Source of the DNA: CAZKNF01 sp964554105 | GTDB lineage: Bacteria > Bacteroidota > Rhodothermia > Rhodothermales > VXPQ01 | Length of the DNA stretch: 64,000 nucleotides | NCBI GenBank assembly: GCA_964554105.1 | Contig: CAZKNF010000005.1 | Coordinates: 37,376-101,375, forward strand | Direction: 5' to 3' | Shown: piece after piece, positions 36,155-46,189 of the stretch | Layout of the letters: every line of letters starts with the position of its first letter | Position numbering within the stretch: the stretch's first letter is position 1 | Position numbers and translations under genes: made by a program | The notes under the pieces: generated by a model | What the model was told of the DNA's origin: nothing | What the model saw: only the letters and a program-made list of their open reading frames with translations | The model's database searches: none

Positions 36155-37030
36155 ATGATCGTACCAAGCCGGCAGATTTCTGACAGCGAGCTGGCGCGAC
36201 ATTACGACGAGCTCGACCCTTTCTACCGCGACGTCTGGGGCGAACATGTTCACCATGGCTTATGGGTATCCGGCGACGAATCTCCCGATGCCGCGGTCCG
36301 ACAACTCGTCGACCTCGTCGCTGCCGAGGCGGGCATTCGTCCCGACACGCACGTCTGTGACATCGGCGCTGGATACGGTGCCGCCGCGCGGCAGATTGCT
36401 CTGGATTACGGCGCCATCGTCACAGCGATTACCCTCTCCCCGGCCCAGCACGAGTACGCGAAGCGACGAGCTTCGGAAAGGGAGCAGCTGCAGTATATGC
36501 TCGGTGATTGGCTTAAGAATGAGCTTCCATCCGAGCAGTTCGATGCAGTGTATGCGATCGAGTGCGCGTCCCACATGGCGGACCCGCAACGTTTCGTCTC
36601 GGAAGCCGCTCGCGTACTGGCACCGGCGGGACGCCTGGTCGTTTGCGCCTGGGTCGCAGCCGAGCAGGCATCATCAAGGGACATACGCCATCTGCTGGAA
36701 CCGATTTGTCGCGAAGGCCGGCTCGCACACCTGTCGACAGCCCGGGAGTACGTAGAATTGTTCGAGGGAGCAGGCCTCGTCCTTTCGAATTTTCAAGATC
36801 TGAGTCGCGGCGTCCGGAAGACCTGGCCGATTTGCCTGGTCCGCACGGTCACGCGTGCCGCGACCAAACCGCAGTACATGCGCTATCTCTTGAGCCCGGA
36901 ATCGACGAACCGGATTTTCCTGATCACGATGCTTCGGATCTGGCTGGCCTACCGCGCAGGCGCCATGCGCTACATTCTCTTTCGCGCAACGAAGCCGTCG
37001 CGAGAGGGCGGCACCACCGTCGAGGCGTAG
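36155..37030 (+). CDS. SAM-dependent methyltransferase (tocopherol/sarcosine methyltransferase-like)
   Basis: 291 aa. Class I fold with the SAM motif HVCDIGAGYGAAARQIA (about 66-80), TAITLSPAQHEYAKRRA, and FDAVYAIECASHMADPQRFVSEAARVLAPAGRLVVCAW. The N-terminal HYDELDPFYRDVWGEHVHHGLW is like gamma-tocopherol, sterol C-24 and plastoquinol/phosphoethanolamine methyltransferases that act on lipids or small amines. The C-terminal region (about 215-280) is basic and partly hydrophobic, maybe for membrane contact. Substrate unknown. Confidence 0.85.
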   Translation: MIVPSRQISDSELARHYDELDPFYRDVWGEHVHHGLWVSGDESPDAAVRQLVDLVAAEAGIRPDTHVCDIGAGYGAAARQIALDYGAIVTAITLSPAQHEYAKRRASEREQLQYMLGDWLKNELPSEQFDAVYAIECASHMADPQRFVSEAARVLAPAGRLVVCAWVAAEQASSRDIRHLLEPICREGRLAHLSTAREYVELFEGAGLVLSNFQDLSRGVRKTWPICLVRTVTRAATKPQYMRYLLSPESTNRIFLITMLRIWLAYRAGAMRYILFRATKPSREGGTTVEA

Positions 37031-37230
37031 GTCCATTCTGCCATCCTGGCATGAACTCGAGCGTCTGGTACGCTTTTCGAAATAGTGTCTGTTGCGTTCC
37101 GACAAGCGCCGCACTGACAGAATTGCGGGACCGATCGGAATCGCCGCAGGATTGAATTATTCGTCCGCACAATATTTGAGACTTTGGACGACGATTTACG
37201 CACATAGAATAGCAAGACACATACGAATAG

Positions 37231-39864
37231 ATGAATCTTCAGAAGTTTACGGTCAAGGCTCAGGAGGCCGTCCAGAAATCCACGGAGATCGCTGCCACTC
37301 TGAATCATCAGGGGATTGAGCCGCCGCACGTTATGAAAGCTTTCCTGTCAGATCCGGAAAGCATCATCATGTCCATTCTCCAGCGACTTGAAGCTCCTGT
37401 GGAGCAGATCGAGCGGGACGTGGACCGTTCACTGGATAAGCTGCCGGTGGTCACCGGGTCGAGCGTTTCAGGACATTACATTGGGGATAACCTCAAGAAA
37501 GTATTCGATCGTGCTCTGGCAGAAGCCGAGATGCTTGGAGACGAATATATCTCCACAGAGCACCTTCTGATCGCGCTCTCCGAGTCTAAGGAAGCCACAG
37601 GCGAATCCCTTCGCGGGCACGGCGTCAATAAGGAGTCTGTGCTCAATGTCCTGAAGGACGTTCGGGGCGGGCAGCGAGTGAGCGACCAGCACGCAGAAAG
37701 CCGGTATGAGGCCCTCAAGCGCTACGCCCGGGATCTAAATGAACTCGCCCGCATGGGCAAGGTCGACCCTGTCATCGGCCGTGACGAGGAGATTCGCAGA
37801 GTGCTCCAAATCCTTTCGCGCCGAACTAAAAATAACCCGGTGCTCGTGGGCGAGCCAGGCGTTGGTAAGACCGCCATTGCCGAGGGACTCGCCATCCGGA
37901 TCGTGCAGGGCGACGTGCCGGAAGGGCTGAAAGAGAAGCGCATAGTTGCGCTGGATATGGGAGCGCTGATTGCAGGCGCTAAATACCGCGGTGAATTCGA
38001 GGATCGACTCAAGGCCGTCGTCAAAGAAGTTTCGGAGTCCGACGGGCGGTTCATCCTCTTCATCGATGAGATCCATACGCTCGTGGGCGCCGGCGCCGCT
38101 GAGGGCGCGATGGATGCCGCGAATATATTGAAGCCGGCGCTCGCTCGCGGTGATCTGCGGGCGATCGGCGCAACCACGCTCGACGAATACCGCAAACACT
38201 TCGAGAAGGACAAAGCACTTGAGCGCCGATTTCAGATGGTGCTCGTCGCGGAGCCAAGCGTCGAAGATACCATTTCGATCCTTCGCGGCATCAAGGACCG
38301 GTACGAAGTGCATCACGGCGTCCGTATCCAGGACAGCGCCCTCATCGCAGCCTCAGAGCTCAGCCACCGATATATCACCGATCGCTTTTTACCCGACAAG
38401 GCGATCGATCTCATCGACGAATCGGCCGCACGCCTCCGGATCGAAATTGATTCGCTACCTGAGGATCTCGACCAGCTCGAGCGGCAGATCCGCCAGCTCG
38501 AAATCGAGCGTGAGGCCGTGAAACGCGACAACGCGCAGGATAAACTCACCGGAATCAATGAGCAGATCGCGAACCTCGAGGAGGAACGCACCGAGCTCCG
38601 TGCACGCTGGCAGCAGGAGAAAGAACTGATCCAGAGGCTTCAGAAGGCGAAGGAGGAGATCGAAAACCTGCGAGTAGAAGCGGAAAATTTGGAGCGTGGG
38701 GGAGAATACGGCCGCGTCGCGGAGATCCGCTACGGCCAGATACCGACCCTCGAGCAGGAAATTGCAGAAGCGCAGGGAGAGCTCGCCGAAATCCAGAGCA
38801 AGGGCTCGCTCCTCAAGGAAGAGATCGACGCCGAGGATATCGCCGAGATCGTCTCGCGCTGGACCGGTATCCCGGTGTCGAAAATGCTGGAGGGAGAGCG
38901 GCAGAAACTGTTGAAACTCGAAGACATGTTGGAAAGGCGCGTGGTCGGCCAGCCCGAGGCACTGAAAGCCGTTTCGGACGCCGTACGCCGTGGCCGAGCC
39001 GGACTCCAGGAGGAATCCCGCCCGATCGGAAGCTTCATTTTCGTCGGATCCACAGGCGTAGGCAAGACGGAACTCGCCAAAGCGCTTGCAGAGTTCCTCT
39101 TCAACGATGAGAATGCACTCGTGCGCATCGATATGAGCGAATACCAGGAGCGGCACACCGTCAGTCGCCTGGTCGGCGCACCTCCCGGATACGTCGGATA
39201 TGAAGAAGGAGGCCAGCTAACCGAATCCGTTCGGCGGCGCCCCTATTCGGTCGTGCTGCTCGATGAAATCGAAAAAGCGCACCCCGAGGTGTTCAACATC
39301 CTCCTGCAGGTGCTCGACGATGGGCGGCTGACGGACAATAAGGGGCGCACCGCCGATTTTCGAAATACGATAATCATCATGACCAGCAACATGGGCTCAG
39401 ACGTCATCCAGGACCGAATCGAAGCCATGGGCGAGCTCACCGTCCCGGCTTACGAAAAGCTGACCGATGAAATTCTGGGCCTCTTAAAGCAGAATCTCCG
39501 ACCGGAATTCCTGAATCGCATCGACGAAACGGTGATGTTTCGCCCGCTCGCTCGCGAGCATATCCGCGGAATCGTCGAAATTCAATTCCGTCGCATCCAA
39601 CAGATCGCGATGCGAAACCATCATCTTTCGCTCGATCTCACCGACGGAGCGAAGGATTGGCTTGCTGAACGAGGCTATGACCCGACATTCGGTGCACGGC
39701 CACTCAAGCGCGTGCTCCAACAGGAGATCACGAACAAGTTGGCCGAGGAGGTGCTCTCGGGATTTATCTCGGACGGAGACCGCGTGCTGATCGAACTTGC
39801 GCCCGACAGAAGCGGGCTCATGTTCGAGATCATCGGCAAAACGGAAGAACTGGAGACAGCCTAA
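37231..39864 (+). CDS. clpB: ATP-dependent disaggregase ClpB
   Basis: 877 aa, full length. N-domain (1-150), NBD1 with Walker A GEPGVGKT and Walker B LFIDEIHTL, a complete coiled-coil middle domain (about 400-525; needed for DnaK cooperation and diagnostic of ClpB against ClpA/C), and NBD2 with GSTGVGKTEL, DMSEY and LLDEIEKAHPEV. It re-solubilises protein aggregates with DnaK. No CIRCE element is seen upstream. The stop codon lies in a 19-bp tandem duplication. A strong terminator follows. Confidence 0.98.
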   Translation: MNLQKFTVKAQEAVQKSTEIAATLNHQGIEPPHVMKAFLSDPESIIMSILQRLEAPVEQIERDVDRSLDKLPVVTGSSVSGHYIGDNLKKVFDRALAEAEMLGDEYISTEHLLIALSESKEATGESLRGHGVNKESVLNVLKDVRGGQRVSDQHAESRYEALKRYARDLNELARMGKVDPVIGRDEEIRRVLQILSRRTKNNPVLVGEPGVGKTAIAEGLAIRIVQGDVPEGLKEKRIVALDMGALIAGAKYRGEFEDRLKAVVKEVSESDGRFILFIDEIHTLVGAGAAEGAMDAANILKPALARGDLRAIGATTLDEYRKHFEKDKALERRFQMVLVAEPSVEDTISILRGIKDRYEVHHGVRIQDSALIAASELSHRYITDRFLPDKAIDLIDESAARLRIEIDSLPEDLDQLERQIRQLEIEREAVKRDNAQDKLTGINEQIANLEEERTELRARWQQEKELIQRLQKAKEEIENLRVEAENLERGGEYGRVAEIRYGQIPTLEQEIAEAQGELAEIQSKGSLLKEEIDAEDIAEIVSRWTGIPVSKMLEGERQKLLKLEDMLERRVVGQPEALKAVSDAVRRGRAGLQEESRPIGSFIFVGSTGVGKTELAKALAEFLFNDENALVRIDMSEYQERHTVSRLVGAPPGYVGYEEGGQLTESVRRRPYSVVLLDEIEKAHPEVFNILLQVLDDGRLTDNKGRTADFRNTIIIMTSNMGSDVIQDRIEAMGELTVPAYEKLTDEILGLLKQNLRPEFLNRIDETVMFRPLAREHIRGIVEIQFRRIQQIAMRNHHLSLDLTDGAKDWLAERGYDPTFGARPLKRVLQQEITNKLAEEVLSGFISDGDRVLIELAPDRSGLMFEIIGKTEELETA

Positions 39865-39895
39865 TATCCTGGCGTCAGCCTAACATCCTGGCGTC
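39858..39895. repeat. 19-bp tandem duplication over the clpB stop codon
   Basis: AGCCTAATATCCTGGCGTC (39858-39876) is followed by a copy with one T-to-C change (39877-39895). The TAA stop is inside the first unit. Confidence 0.85.
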
Positions 39896-39926
39896 CATCG
39901 CGCAGCCGATTGCGTCGCAGCGGCGC

Positions 39927-39960
39927 AAAAAAGCCCGGCCATGATCGGTCGGGCTTTTTT
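39927..39960. terminator. Bidirectional intrinsic terminator between clpB and csp
   Basis: A-tract, then GCCCGGCC, loop ATGATC, GGTCGGGC and T-tract: a 14-bp near-perfect stem (one G-U) with A/U tracts on both sides, so it can stop transcription from both convergent genes. Confidence 0.95.
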
Positions 39961-39978
39961 CATTGCTGTAGTTCTCCG

Positions 39979-40200
39979 TTAGAGCAGGTCCGAATCGACC
40001 CGCTCGACGTTCGTAGCGCTCAGGCCTTTGTCGGTGCGCTCAACCTCGTAGTCGACGGATTCGCCATCGCGAAGCCCTTCGTCCCAGCCGAGGCCGCTGA
40101 TGTTGTTTCTGTGGACGAATACGTCCTTGCTGCCGTCGTCAGGCTGGATAAATCCGAAGCCCTTCTCGACGCTGAACCATTTCACTTTTCCGCTTGGCAT
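39979..40200 (-). CDS. Cold-shock domain protein
   Basis: 73 aa from ATG 40200; longer upstream starts are rejected because the family begins at SGKVKWF. RNP1 KGFGFIQ and RNP2 DVFVHRNNI are intact, the single-stranded RNA/DNA-binding surface of CspA-type proteins. A Leu-rich short tail (DSDLL) ends it. No strong ribosome site, and a long upstream region, fit a cold-shock mRNA with a structured leader. Expected as RNA chaperone or anti-terminator. Confidence 0.95.
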   Translation of the reverse strand: MPSGKVKWFSVEKGFGFIQPDDGSKDVFVHRNNISGLGWDEGLRDGESVDYEVERTDKGLSATNVERVDSDLL

Positions 40201-40607
40201 AACTAGTCGTTTTGTGTTGTCCCACTTTCGGCGCGATCGCATACGGCGGGCACTTGCCTCGCCGATCACTACATCTAACGCCGTCAGTGTTCAATGATTG
40301 AATAGCGTTCGCCCCAATGTACACTAAATTTAGATAAATGTTCATAGAACGTGCTCCTCGCCGAAGTTGAAGGTGCAACAGATCGTTAACGAGCGAACCT
40401 GAAGGCCGTCTGCACGTTTGTACATGGAGTCCGATCGACATCGGCTCTACGTCATCACCGCGACGAAGTGGCTCCAAGTCGCGCCTACCCGAGTCCGGGG
40501 GAACACGTCGAATCCCGAACTCCCCATGCAGGCGATCCCGTCACGACGCCCGGTACTGATTGCACCTCGCCAGATCACTGCACGAGAACCACTCTCCGAG
40601 CGTTACA
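40201..40607. other. Divergent region between csp and desaturase genes
   Basis: 407 bp. An AT-rich patch (around 40315-40345) may hold promoters for either gene. The csp side could give a long 5' leader as seen for cspA mRNAs. No small gene is convincing. Confidence 0.45.
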
Positions 40608-41768
40608 ATGCCTGAAGCTTTCACCCTCAATCGCTGGAAGAATATCGATTGGGGTAATCTCGTTTTTATTGGTTCGTATCACCTCGTTCTTTTCATCGCC
40701 CTTCCAGTCTACCTCCTCTCCTCCGCACCGAGTTGGTCGTTGATCGGATGGTCGGCATTCTTGCTCGCCGCCTCACTCGTCAGCATCACCGCGGGGTACC
40801 ATCGCTTGTACGCGCACAAAACCTACAAGGCCAATCCAGTGGTCGAATGGATCCTCGTCTTCTTCGGCACGCTGGCCGCAGAAGGGAGCGTCTTTAACTG
40901 GGTTCACGATCACCGACTGCATCATCGCCACGTCGATGGCGACGGCGACCCGTACGGTACCAAAAAGGGCTTCTGGCATTCACACATGCTGTGGCTGTTC
41001 AAAAAGCGCCGCTTCTACGACGAGCGCTATCTGGCCGACCTCAAGGACAACAAGTTTCTCGCCTTTCAGCACCGGTACTACGGATGGCTGATGGCCGCAG
41101 CAAATATCCTCGTATTTCTCGGAGTCGGCTGGATGACCGGCGACTTCCTCGGTGCTTTTGTGTTCGCCTTCCTGCTTCGTCTCGCGCTGGGTCATCACTG
41201 CACGTGGTTCATCAATTCGCTGGCCCATATCTGGGGCTCGAAACCCTACTCGACCGAGCATTCAGCAGTCAATAATTTCGTGCTTGCCCTCCTAACGTAT
41301 GGCGAAGGGTACCACAACTACCATCATACGTTTGCCGGCGACTATCGCAACGGCGTGCGCTGGTACCAGTTCGATCCACCCAAATATCTCATCTGGACTC
41401 TCAGTAAAATCGGCCTTGCCACCGATCTCAGACGTACCGAACCGCTGATGATCAAGAAGAAGCTCGTGCAGGCCGACCGAGAGCTGCTCATCGAACATCT
41501 CGAGCGCCTTCGCGACGAACGCGCAAAGGCGTTCGTAGAGGCCGTCGATATGACGTCCGAAAAGATCGCAGCGACGATTTCTGCTGCCAGAGCCATTCGC
41601 GACAAGTACGTGTCGATTGATCGAAAGAAGAACCGGTTGGAAGCGATGGAGCTGAAAGCAAAGTTTCGCGACGTGAAACAGGAGCTCAGCCACGATCTCA
41701 AAACGTGGCGCAGACTCACGACGCTCGTGATTAAGTTGGATCCTCTGGAGACTCCGAATATCCACTGA
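40608..41768 (+). CDS. Acyl-lipid/acyl-CoA delta-9-type fatty acid desaturase
   Basis: 386 aa from ATG 40608. Integral-membrane di-iron desaturase with all three His boxes: HRLYAH, HDHRLHHRHVD (HXXHH-like) and GYHNYHHTFAGDYRNG. Two pairs of transmembrane helices flank them. Introduces a cis double bond in saturated acyl chains to keep membranes fluid. Residues about 285-386 form a charged helical/coiled-coil extension not present in the shortest bacterial enzymes. Close to the cold-shock gene, fitting a temperature-response setting, though that is inference. Confidence 0.93.
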   Translation: MPEAFTLNRWKNIDWGNLVFIGSYHLVLFIALPVYLLSSAPSWSLIGWSAFLLAASLVSITAGYHRLYAHKTYKANPVVEWILVFFGTLAAEGSVFNWVHDHRLHHRHVDGDGDPYGTKKGFWHSHMLWLFKKRRFYDERYLADLKDNKFLAFQHRYYGWLMAAANILVFLGVGWMTGDFLGAFVFAFLLRLALGHHCTWFINSLAHIWGSKPYSTEHSAVNNFVLALLTYGEGYHNYHHTFAGDYRNGVRWYQFDPPKYLIWTLSKIGLATDLRRTEPLMIKKKLVQADRELLIEHLERLRDERAKAFVEAVDMTSEKIAATISAARAIRDKYVSIDRKKNRLEAMELKAKFRDVKQELSHDLKTWRRLTTLVIKLDPLETPNIH

Positions 41769-41808
41769 ATACATCTTCCAGCTCTCAGTCCCGGCATCTT
41801 TCTGAATT

Positions 41809-44800
41809 ATGGGACGCTCAGTGGCCTCAAAACTCCAAATTAGGGTTCTCGGTCAATTCTCCGTGCGGATTGACGGGAAGGATCTGGCGAACTCGGCTAT
41901 ATCCGGACGGAAGGCCCGGTCTCTTCTTAAGCTGCTAGCACTGCAGCGAAACTATCAGATCGTCCGCGATCAGGCGACGGACCTCCTCTGGGCGTCACTC
42001 AGCCCGGAGTCTGCGTCCTCGCAGCTCTACAAGGCAATCCATCACATTCGCAAAGCCTTCTCCGCTGTCGGCGGCAGCACCTCCTCCGACGAGCTTATCG
42101 ACATCACTGACGAACTCATCTGTCTTCAGGGGACGGTCGTCACGGATGCCAAACAGTTCGAAGAGGCAAGTCGGAAAGCACTAGCAAGCACGCTGATATC
42201 CGACCTTGAATCTGCAGCCTCGCTCTACTCGGGCGACCTCCTTCCGATGGATCTTTACAGCGATTGGACGGCCGTGCCGCGCGATCATCTGCGGCAGCTG
42301 TATCTCGATGTTCTCCTGGCTCTTGGCGAGGAGTATGAGCGCCGAAATCATCTTGCCCACGCCGCAGAAACGTTCCGTCTCGCTCTCCAGAAGGATCCCC
42401 TGCTGGAGACGGCTCACCGGGGTATGATGCGCATCTTCGCCCTGCAGGGGCAGACGACACGGGCAGCGCGTCAGTACGAATCATGCCGGCAGGTCCTTAC
42501 CCAGGAACTCCAGACCGAGCCCGAGGCCGAGACCGTAAGATTGTACCAGGCTATTCAGGAGAAGCGGATCTCAGGTACAGCAGTTGCCGCGGAACCCGTC
42601 GAACCACTCGCCCTCCCTGCACTCGTCGACCGAAACGAAGAATGTCGCCGGATCGAGGCGATATTTGGACGTCTCGCCGCGGGACGGAACGCCGTCCTCA
42701 TGATCGAAGGAAGCGTCGGCGTCGGGAAGACTCGTCTCGCTCAGGAACTCACTGCACGAAGTCGACGCCGCGGATTTACTGTGCTGTCGGGAAGAGCACG
42801 AGAGATGGAAGGATCCGTCGCGTATGGACCATTCATCGAGATTATCGATGCAGCCGTGCGGGAAAACGCAGATGCGCAGCACCTTCTTCCGCAGGAAATC
42901 GCCCGGTCTATCCCGACCCATTCTGGGAGCGCACAGTCCGTGCCCAACACGGATCGAAAGGCGGCGCAGGGCTACATGTTCGCCCAGATACTGCAGTTTT
43001 TGCGGCAATTCGCCGATTCGGCACCGGTCGTCCTCCTGATCGAAGATCTCCACGCCGCCGACGAGGGTACGCTTGAGCTGTTCCAGTACCTTTCACGAAA
43101 AACAGCCGATCTGCCGCTCCTGTTAGCGGCCACCGTGCGCAGTGATCTTGGTGAGCAGACGGAGCGCATAAGACGCCGGCACGCTGCCATCTCGAGTGAA
43201 TCTACACTCTCCGTCCTGGCGCTGGATCCATTGGAAGAGCCGGATCACACGCTGCTGCTCGAGCAGGTATCAGATAGCCGGGAACTGGCGCACAATCTCG
43301 CAGAGTCCGTCTACCGCCTATCCGAGGGGAATCCGCTCTTTGCGATCGAGTTGTACCGCTTCCATGGTGAAAACGGAACGATCAAAGATATCTCGGAGGA
43401 TTCTGCCGGCCTCGAATCCCCCGGCGAATCAACGGTGCCACCATCGTTGTCATCAACGGTAAATCGTCAGCTGGATAATCTGTCACCCGGCGCCCGGCAC
43501 CTTTTGTATTTGATGGCCGTTCTCGGCCGAGACCTCGGATTCGATCTGCTGGAGGCGGCCTGGAACGGTGGAGAGGCAAGCGGGCGCCGTGAAATGAATC
43601 AGAGTCTCTTTGACCTACTGGATGAGCTGCGCGCGGCTCGACTCGTCGAAGAACACGGTTTGGAATTCCGCTTTCGACATGCGCTCGTTCGAGCTTCCAT
43701 ATATCAGTCGGTATCCGAAGCACGCCGAATTGCGCTTCATACGCTCGCTGCAAGGAGCCTCCTCGCACTCTTTCCTGGTGAAGAAGAGGCTCCCGTCGAA
43801 CAGATCGCATTTCATTTCAAGAGAGCCGGCGATGCGCGCCAGGCTGCACATTATCTCACGCTCGCCGCACAACGCGCCGAATCGGTTTATGCGCACGAAG
43901 ACGCCATCCGCTGCCTCCAGGATGCACTGGACGTGCTCCGAAATGAGGACGATTCCGTAGTGCGTCGTACCCGGTCGAGACTCCTCCGTCAGATCGGCGA
44001 CGTGTACCGGGCTTCGGGACGGATGGAGCAGAGCTACGAATCCTACGAGCAGGCCCTCGATCTGGCCACAAATCTCCACTTGAGCCGATCCGAACGTGCC
44101 GAGCTGCATCTCAACATTGCACTCGTGGCCATCTTTCGAACGGAGATGGACAAATCACAACGCCATCTGGACGCGGCGCTTGAGCTGGTCGAAACGGACG
44201 ATAGCGGACGCGCCCGGGCGCTGATCTTGAAAGCCCTCCACCTCTGGCATCTCAATAAGCTCGAGGAAGCCTATCATACCGCTCAACAGGCCCTGGAAAC
44301 AGCCGAATCAATCGGCGCATCCCTCCTCGCCTCACAGGCGTGCGAAATACTGGCCATGACCTGCCTCCCAATGGGCCGTTGGGAAGAAGGACTGGATTAT
44401 GAGAAACGCCGGCAGGTGCACGGATGGTCGCCAGATGTCGTTGTCGCCACGGATGCGCACCTCTGCCTCTGGGAATATCACGTAAGCGGTGATCGTCCTC
44501 TCCAGGAAGCGTCCAACTTCATGGGACAGGTATCCGAACAAGCGGCTCGCCTGGGTGATTATCGCTGCGTGGCTGTCTGTCATTATGCGCTCGGGACAAT
44601 GCATCTGTGGCGCGGTGACAATGAGAAGGCAAACGAGCAGCTCGATGCGAGCCTCGAACTTCATGAACGGGTCGGCTCGCCGGCCGGGATGGCCTACGCA
44701 CTCGCCAGAAAAGCCGTCATGCACACCGTACACGGTGCGCTGGATCTGGGCTGGGAGGCTGTGACCGAGGGCATCGAACATGCGAACCTGGCCGCTGTGC

Positions 44801-45234
44801 GTGACCACTGCCTGCAGCGGCTCTTTGGCATCGGAATTTGGAATCGGCTCGAAGCGAACGAAGCAATCGAGGCCGGTAATCTCGTCCGCGCAAGCGAGGC
44901 ACTCCTGCAGGAGTCCCAGCCGTGCCCCGCTTGTGCGCTTGAACTATACCCGTGGCTGTCCTTCTACTATCTCGGCAGCGGCGATGTCGAAAAAGCAAGG
45001 GATTGTTCACAGTCTGTGAACGCACTCGCAGAGGCAACCGGCAATCCGATCGCCAGAGTCGTCTCTAATATGGTGATGTCCAGCGTTCTGGCTGCCCGAG
45101 ACGATCACGACGCGGCTAACGATCTCCGCGAAAAAGCTCTCACGCTGGTTGACCGCACCGTAGGCCAGCAGGTCCAGTCTCCGATCACGCATTTTTTGGA
45201 CCGAATGATCGACCAGCAGGTACTGAAACACTAG
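41809..45234 (+). CDS. BTAD/AAA/TPR transcriptional activator (SARP-LAL-like)
   Basis: 1141 aa. OmpR-type winged helix at about 8-100 (IRVLGQFSVRIDGKD, RSLLKLLALQRN), then a bacterial transcriptional activation domain (about 105-250: DWTAVPRDHLRQLYLDVLLALGEEYERR), an AAA_16 ATPase (about 270-560) with Walker A EGSVGVGKTRLAQEL and LLIEDLHAADEGTLEL, and a long TPR-like helical C-terminus (about 640-1135). These act as large ATP-dependent activators like SARP-LAL and AfsR-type proteins. The target is unknown. The ArsM-like methyltransferase gene lies 86 bases downstream on the same strand. Confidence 0.93.
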   Translation: MGRSVASKLQIRVLGQFSVRIDGKDLANSAISGRKARSLLKLLALQRNYQIVRDQATDLLWASLSPESASSQLYKAIHHIRKAFSAVGGSTSSDELIDITDELICLQGTVVTDAKQFEEASRKALASTLISDLESAASLYSGDLLPMDLYSDWTAVPRDHLRQLYLDVLLALGEEYERRNHLAHAAETFRLALQKDPLLETAHRGMMRIFALQGQTTRAARQYESCRQVLTQELQTEPEAETVRLYQAIQEKRISGTAVAAEPVEPLALPALVDRNEECRRIEAIFGRLAAGRNAVLMIEGSVGVGKTRLAQELTARSRRRGFTVLSGRAREMEGSVAYGPFIEIIDAAVRENADAQHLLPQEIARSIPTHSGSAQSVPNTDRKAAQGYMFAQILQFLRQFADSAPVVLLIEDLHAADEGTLELFQYLSRKTADLPLLLAATVRSDLGEQTERIRRRHAAISSESTLSVLALDPLEEPDHTLLLEQVSDSRELAHNLAESVYRLSEGNPLFAIELYRFHGENGTIKDISEDSAGLESPGESTVPPSLSSTVNRQLDNLSPGARHLLYLMAVLGRDLGFDLLEAAWNGGEASGRREMNQSLFDLLDELRAARLVEEHGLEFRFRHALVRASIYQSVSEARRIALHTLAARSLLALFPGEEEAPVEQIAFHFKRAGDARQAAHYLTLAAQRAESVYAHEDAIRCLQDALDVLRNEDDSVVRRTRSRLLRQIGDVYRASGRMEQSYESYEQALDLATNLHLSRSERAELHLNIALVAIFRTEMDKSQRHLDAALELVETDDSGRARALILKALHLWHLNKLEEAYHTAQQALETAESIGASLLASQACEILAMTCLPMGRWEEGLDYEKRRQVHGWSPDVVVATDAHLCLWEYHVSGDRPLQEASNFMGQVSEQAARLGDYRCVAVCHYALGTMHLWRGDNEKANEQLDASLELHERVGSPAGMAYALARKAVMHTVHGALDLGWEAVTEGIEHANLAAVRDHCLQRLFGIGIWNRLEANEAIEAGNLVRASEALLQESQPCPACALELYPWLSFYYLGSGDVEKARDCSQSVNALAEATGNPIARVVSNMVMSSVLAARDDHDAANDLREKALTLVDRTVGQQVQSPITHFLDRMIDQQVLKH

Positions 45235-45320
45235 CTCCGGAAGGTAATCGGAAGTTCGGCGGAAGAAACGCTGTTTATGTTCTGTGCGATCATTGCAAAC
45301 AGCGATTCGGAGGTTTCATC

Positions 45321-46112
45321 ATGCAACCAGAAACAAGCACGCTCACACTCGACACCGATTCAATTCTCGATGCCGTAGAACACATGTACGACGAAGTCGC
45401 GACATGTCCGACGCGCGGATTTCATTTTCCCACTGGACGTCCCGCCGCCGAGTACGTGGGATACCCTTCGGATGAATTAGACTCGATTCCACCATCAGCC
45501 GTGGAATCCTTCGCGGGCGTCGGATTTCCCTTCCTCGGAAAAGGTATCCGCGAAGGAGATACGGTCGTCGACGTGGGCTCAGGCTCGGGCGTCGACTTGC
45601 TCGTCGCGGCACGAAGAACTGGAGCGTCCGGGCGCGTAATTGGCGTCGACATGACGCCGTCTATGATCGAGAAGGCGGGAGCAAATCTACAGGAGGCCGG
45701 GGTCACTCACGGATGGATCGTCGAGGGCAATGCCGAAGCCATCCCGCTCGATGATTCCGTCGCCGACGTCGTTACGAGCAACGGCGTCATTAATCTCGTT
45801 CCGAATAAACTCAAGGCATTCCGCGAGATCCACCGGATTTTGAAACCCGGCGGATTGATTCAGATCGCCGACATAGTTCTGACCAAACCTGTCTCCGCAG
45901 CCTCGAAAGCCAATTCCGCTCTCTGGGCGGAATGCGTCGTGGGTGCCGAACCCGAGCACGCATACCTGGATCTCGTGCGAGAGGCAGGATTCGAGGACGT
46001 TCTGGTCATCGATCGCCTCGACTACTTCGCACGGAGCGAAAACGAAGGCACCCGCAAGGCGGCAGGAGACCTTGGTGCACACACCATCGTACTTACGGGC
46101 CGGAAGCGCTGA
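45321..46112 (+). CDS. ArsM-like SAM-dependent methyltransferase
   Basis: 263 aa from ATG 45321, preceded by GGAGG. Class I methyltransferase with VVDVGSGSGVDLLVAARR (SAM site), GRVIGVDMTPSMIEKA, GNAEAIPLDDSVADVVTSNGVINLVPNK and ILKPGGLIQIADI, the pattern of the ArsM/UbiE group. Compared with arsenite methyltransferases only two Cys are seen (CPTRGFHFP; ECVVGA), so arsenic activity is not assured. It sits downstream of the BTAD regulator and ends in a clear terminator. Confidence 0.85.
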   Translation: MQPETSTLTLDTDSILDAVEHMYDEVATCPTRGFHFPTGRPAAEYVGYPSDELDSIPPSAVESFAGVGFPFLGKGIREGDTVVDVGSGSGVDLLVAARRTGASGRVIGVDMTPSMIEKAGANLQEAGVTHGWIVEGNAEAIPLDDSVADVVTSNGVINLVPNKLKAFREIHRILKPGGLIQIADIVLTKPVSAASKANSALWAECVVGAEPEHAYLDLVREAGFEDVLVIDRLDYFARSENEGTRKAAGDLGAHTIVLTGRKR

Positions 46113-46140
46113 ATTCGGGTCGGGATCATTCGGTAAAAAG

Positions 46141-46189
46141 AAAAAGGCCCGCGTGCAGGTTGGCTCCTGATAGCACGCGAGGCCTTTTT
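46141..46189 (+). terminator. Intrinsic terminator after the methyltransferase gene
   Basis: AAAAAGGCC-CGCGTGC pairs with GCACGCG-A-GGCCTTTTT with one bulged base and a 17-base loop. A T-tract follows immediately. Confidence 0.92.
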
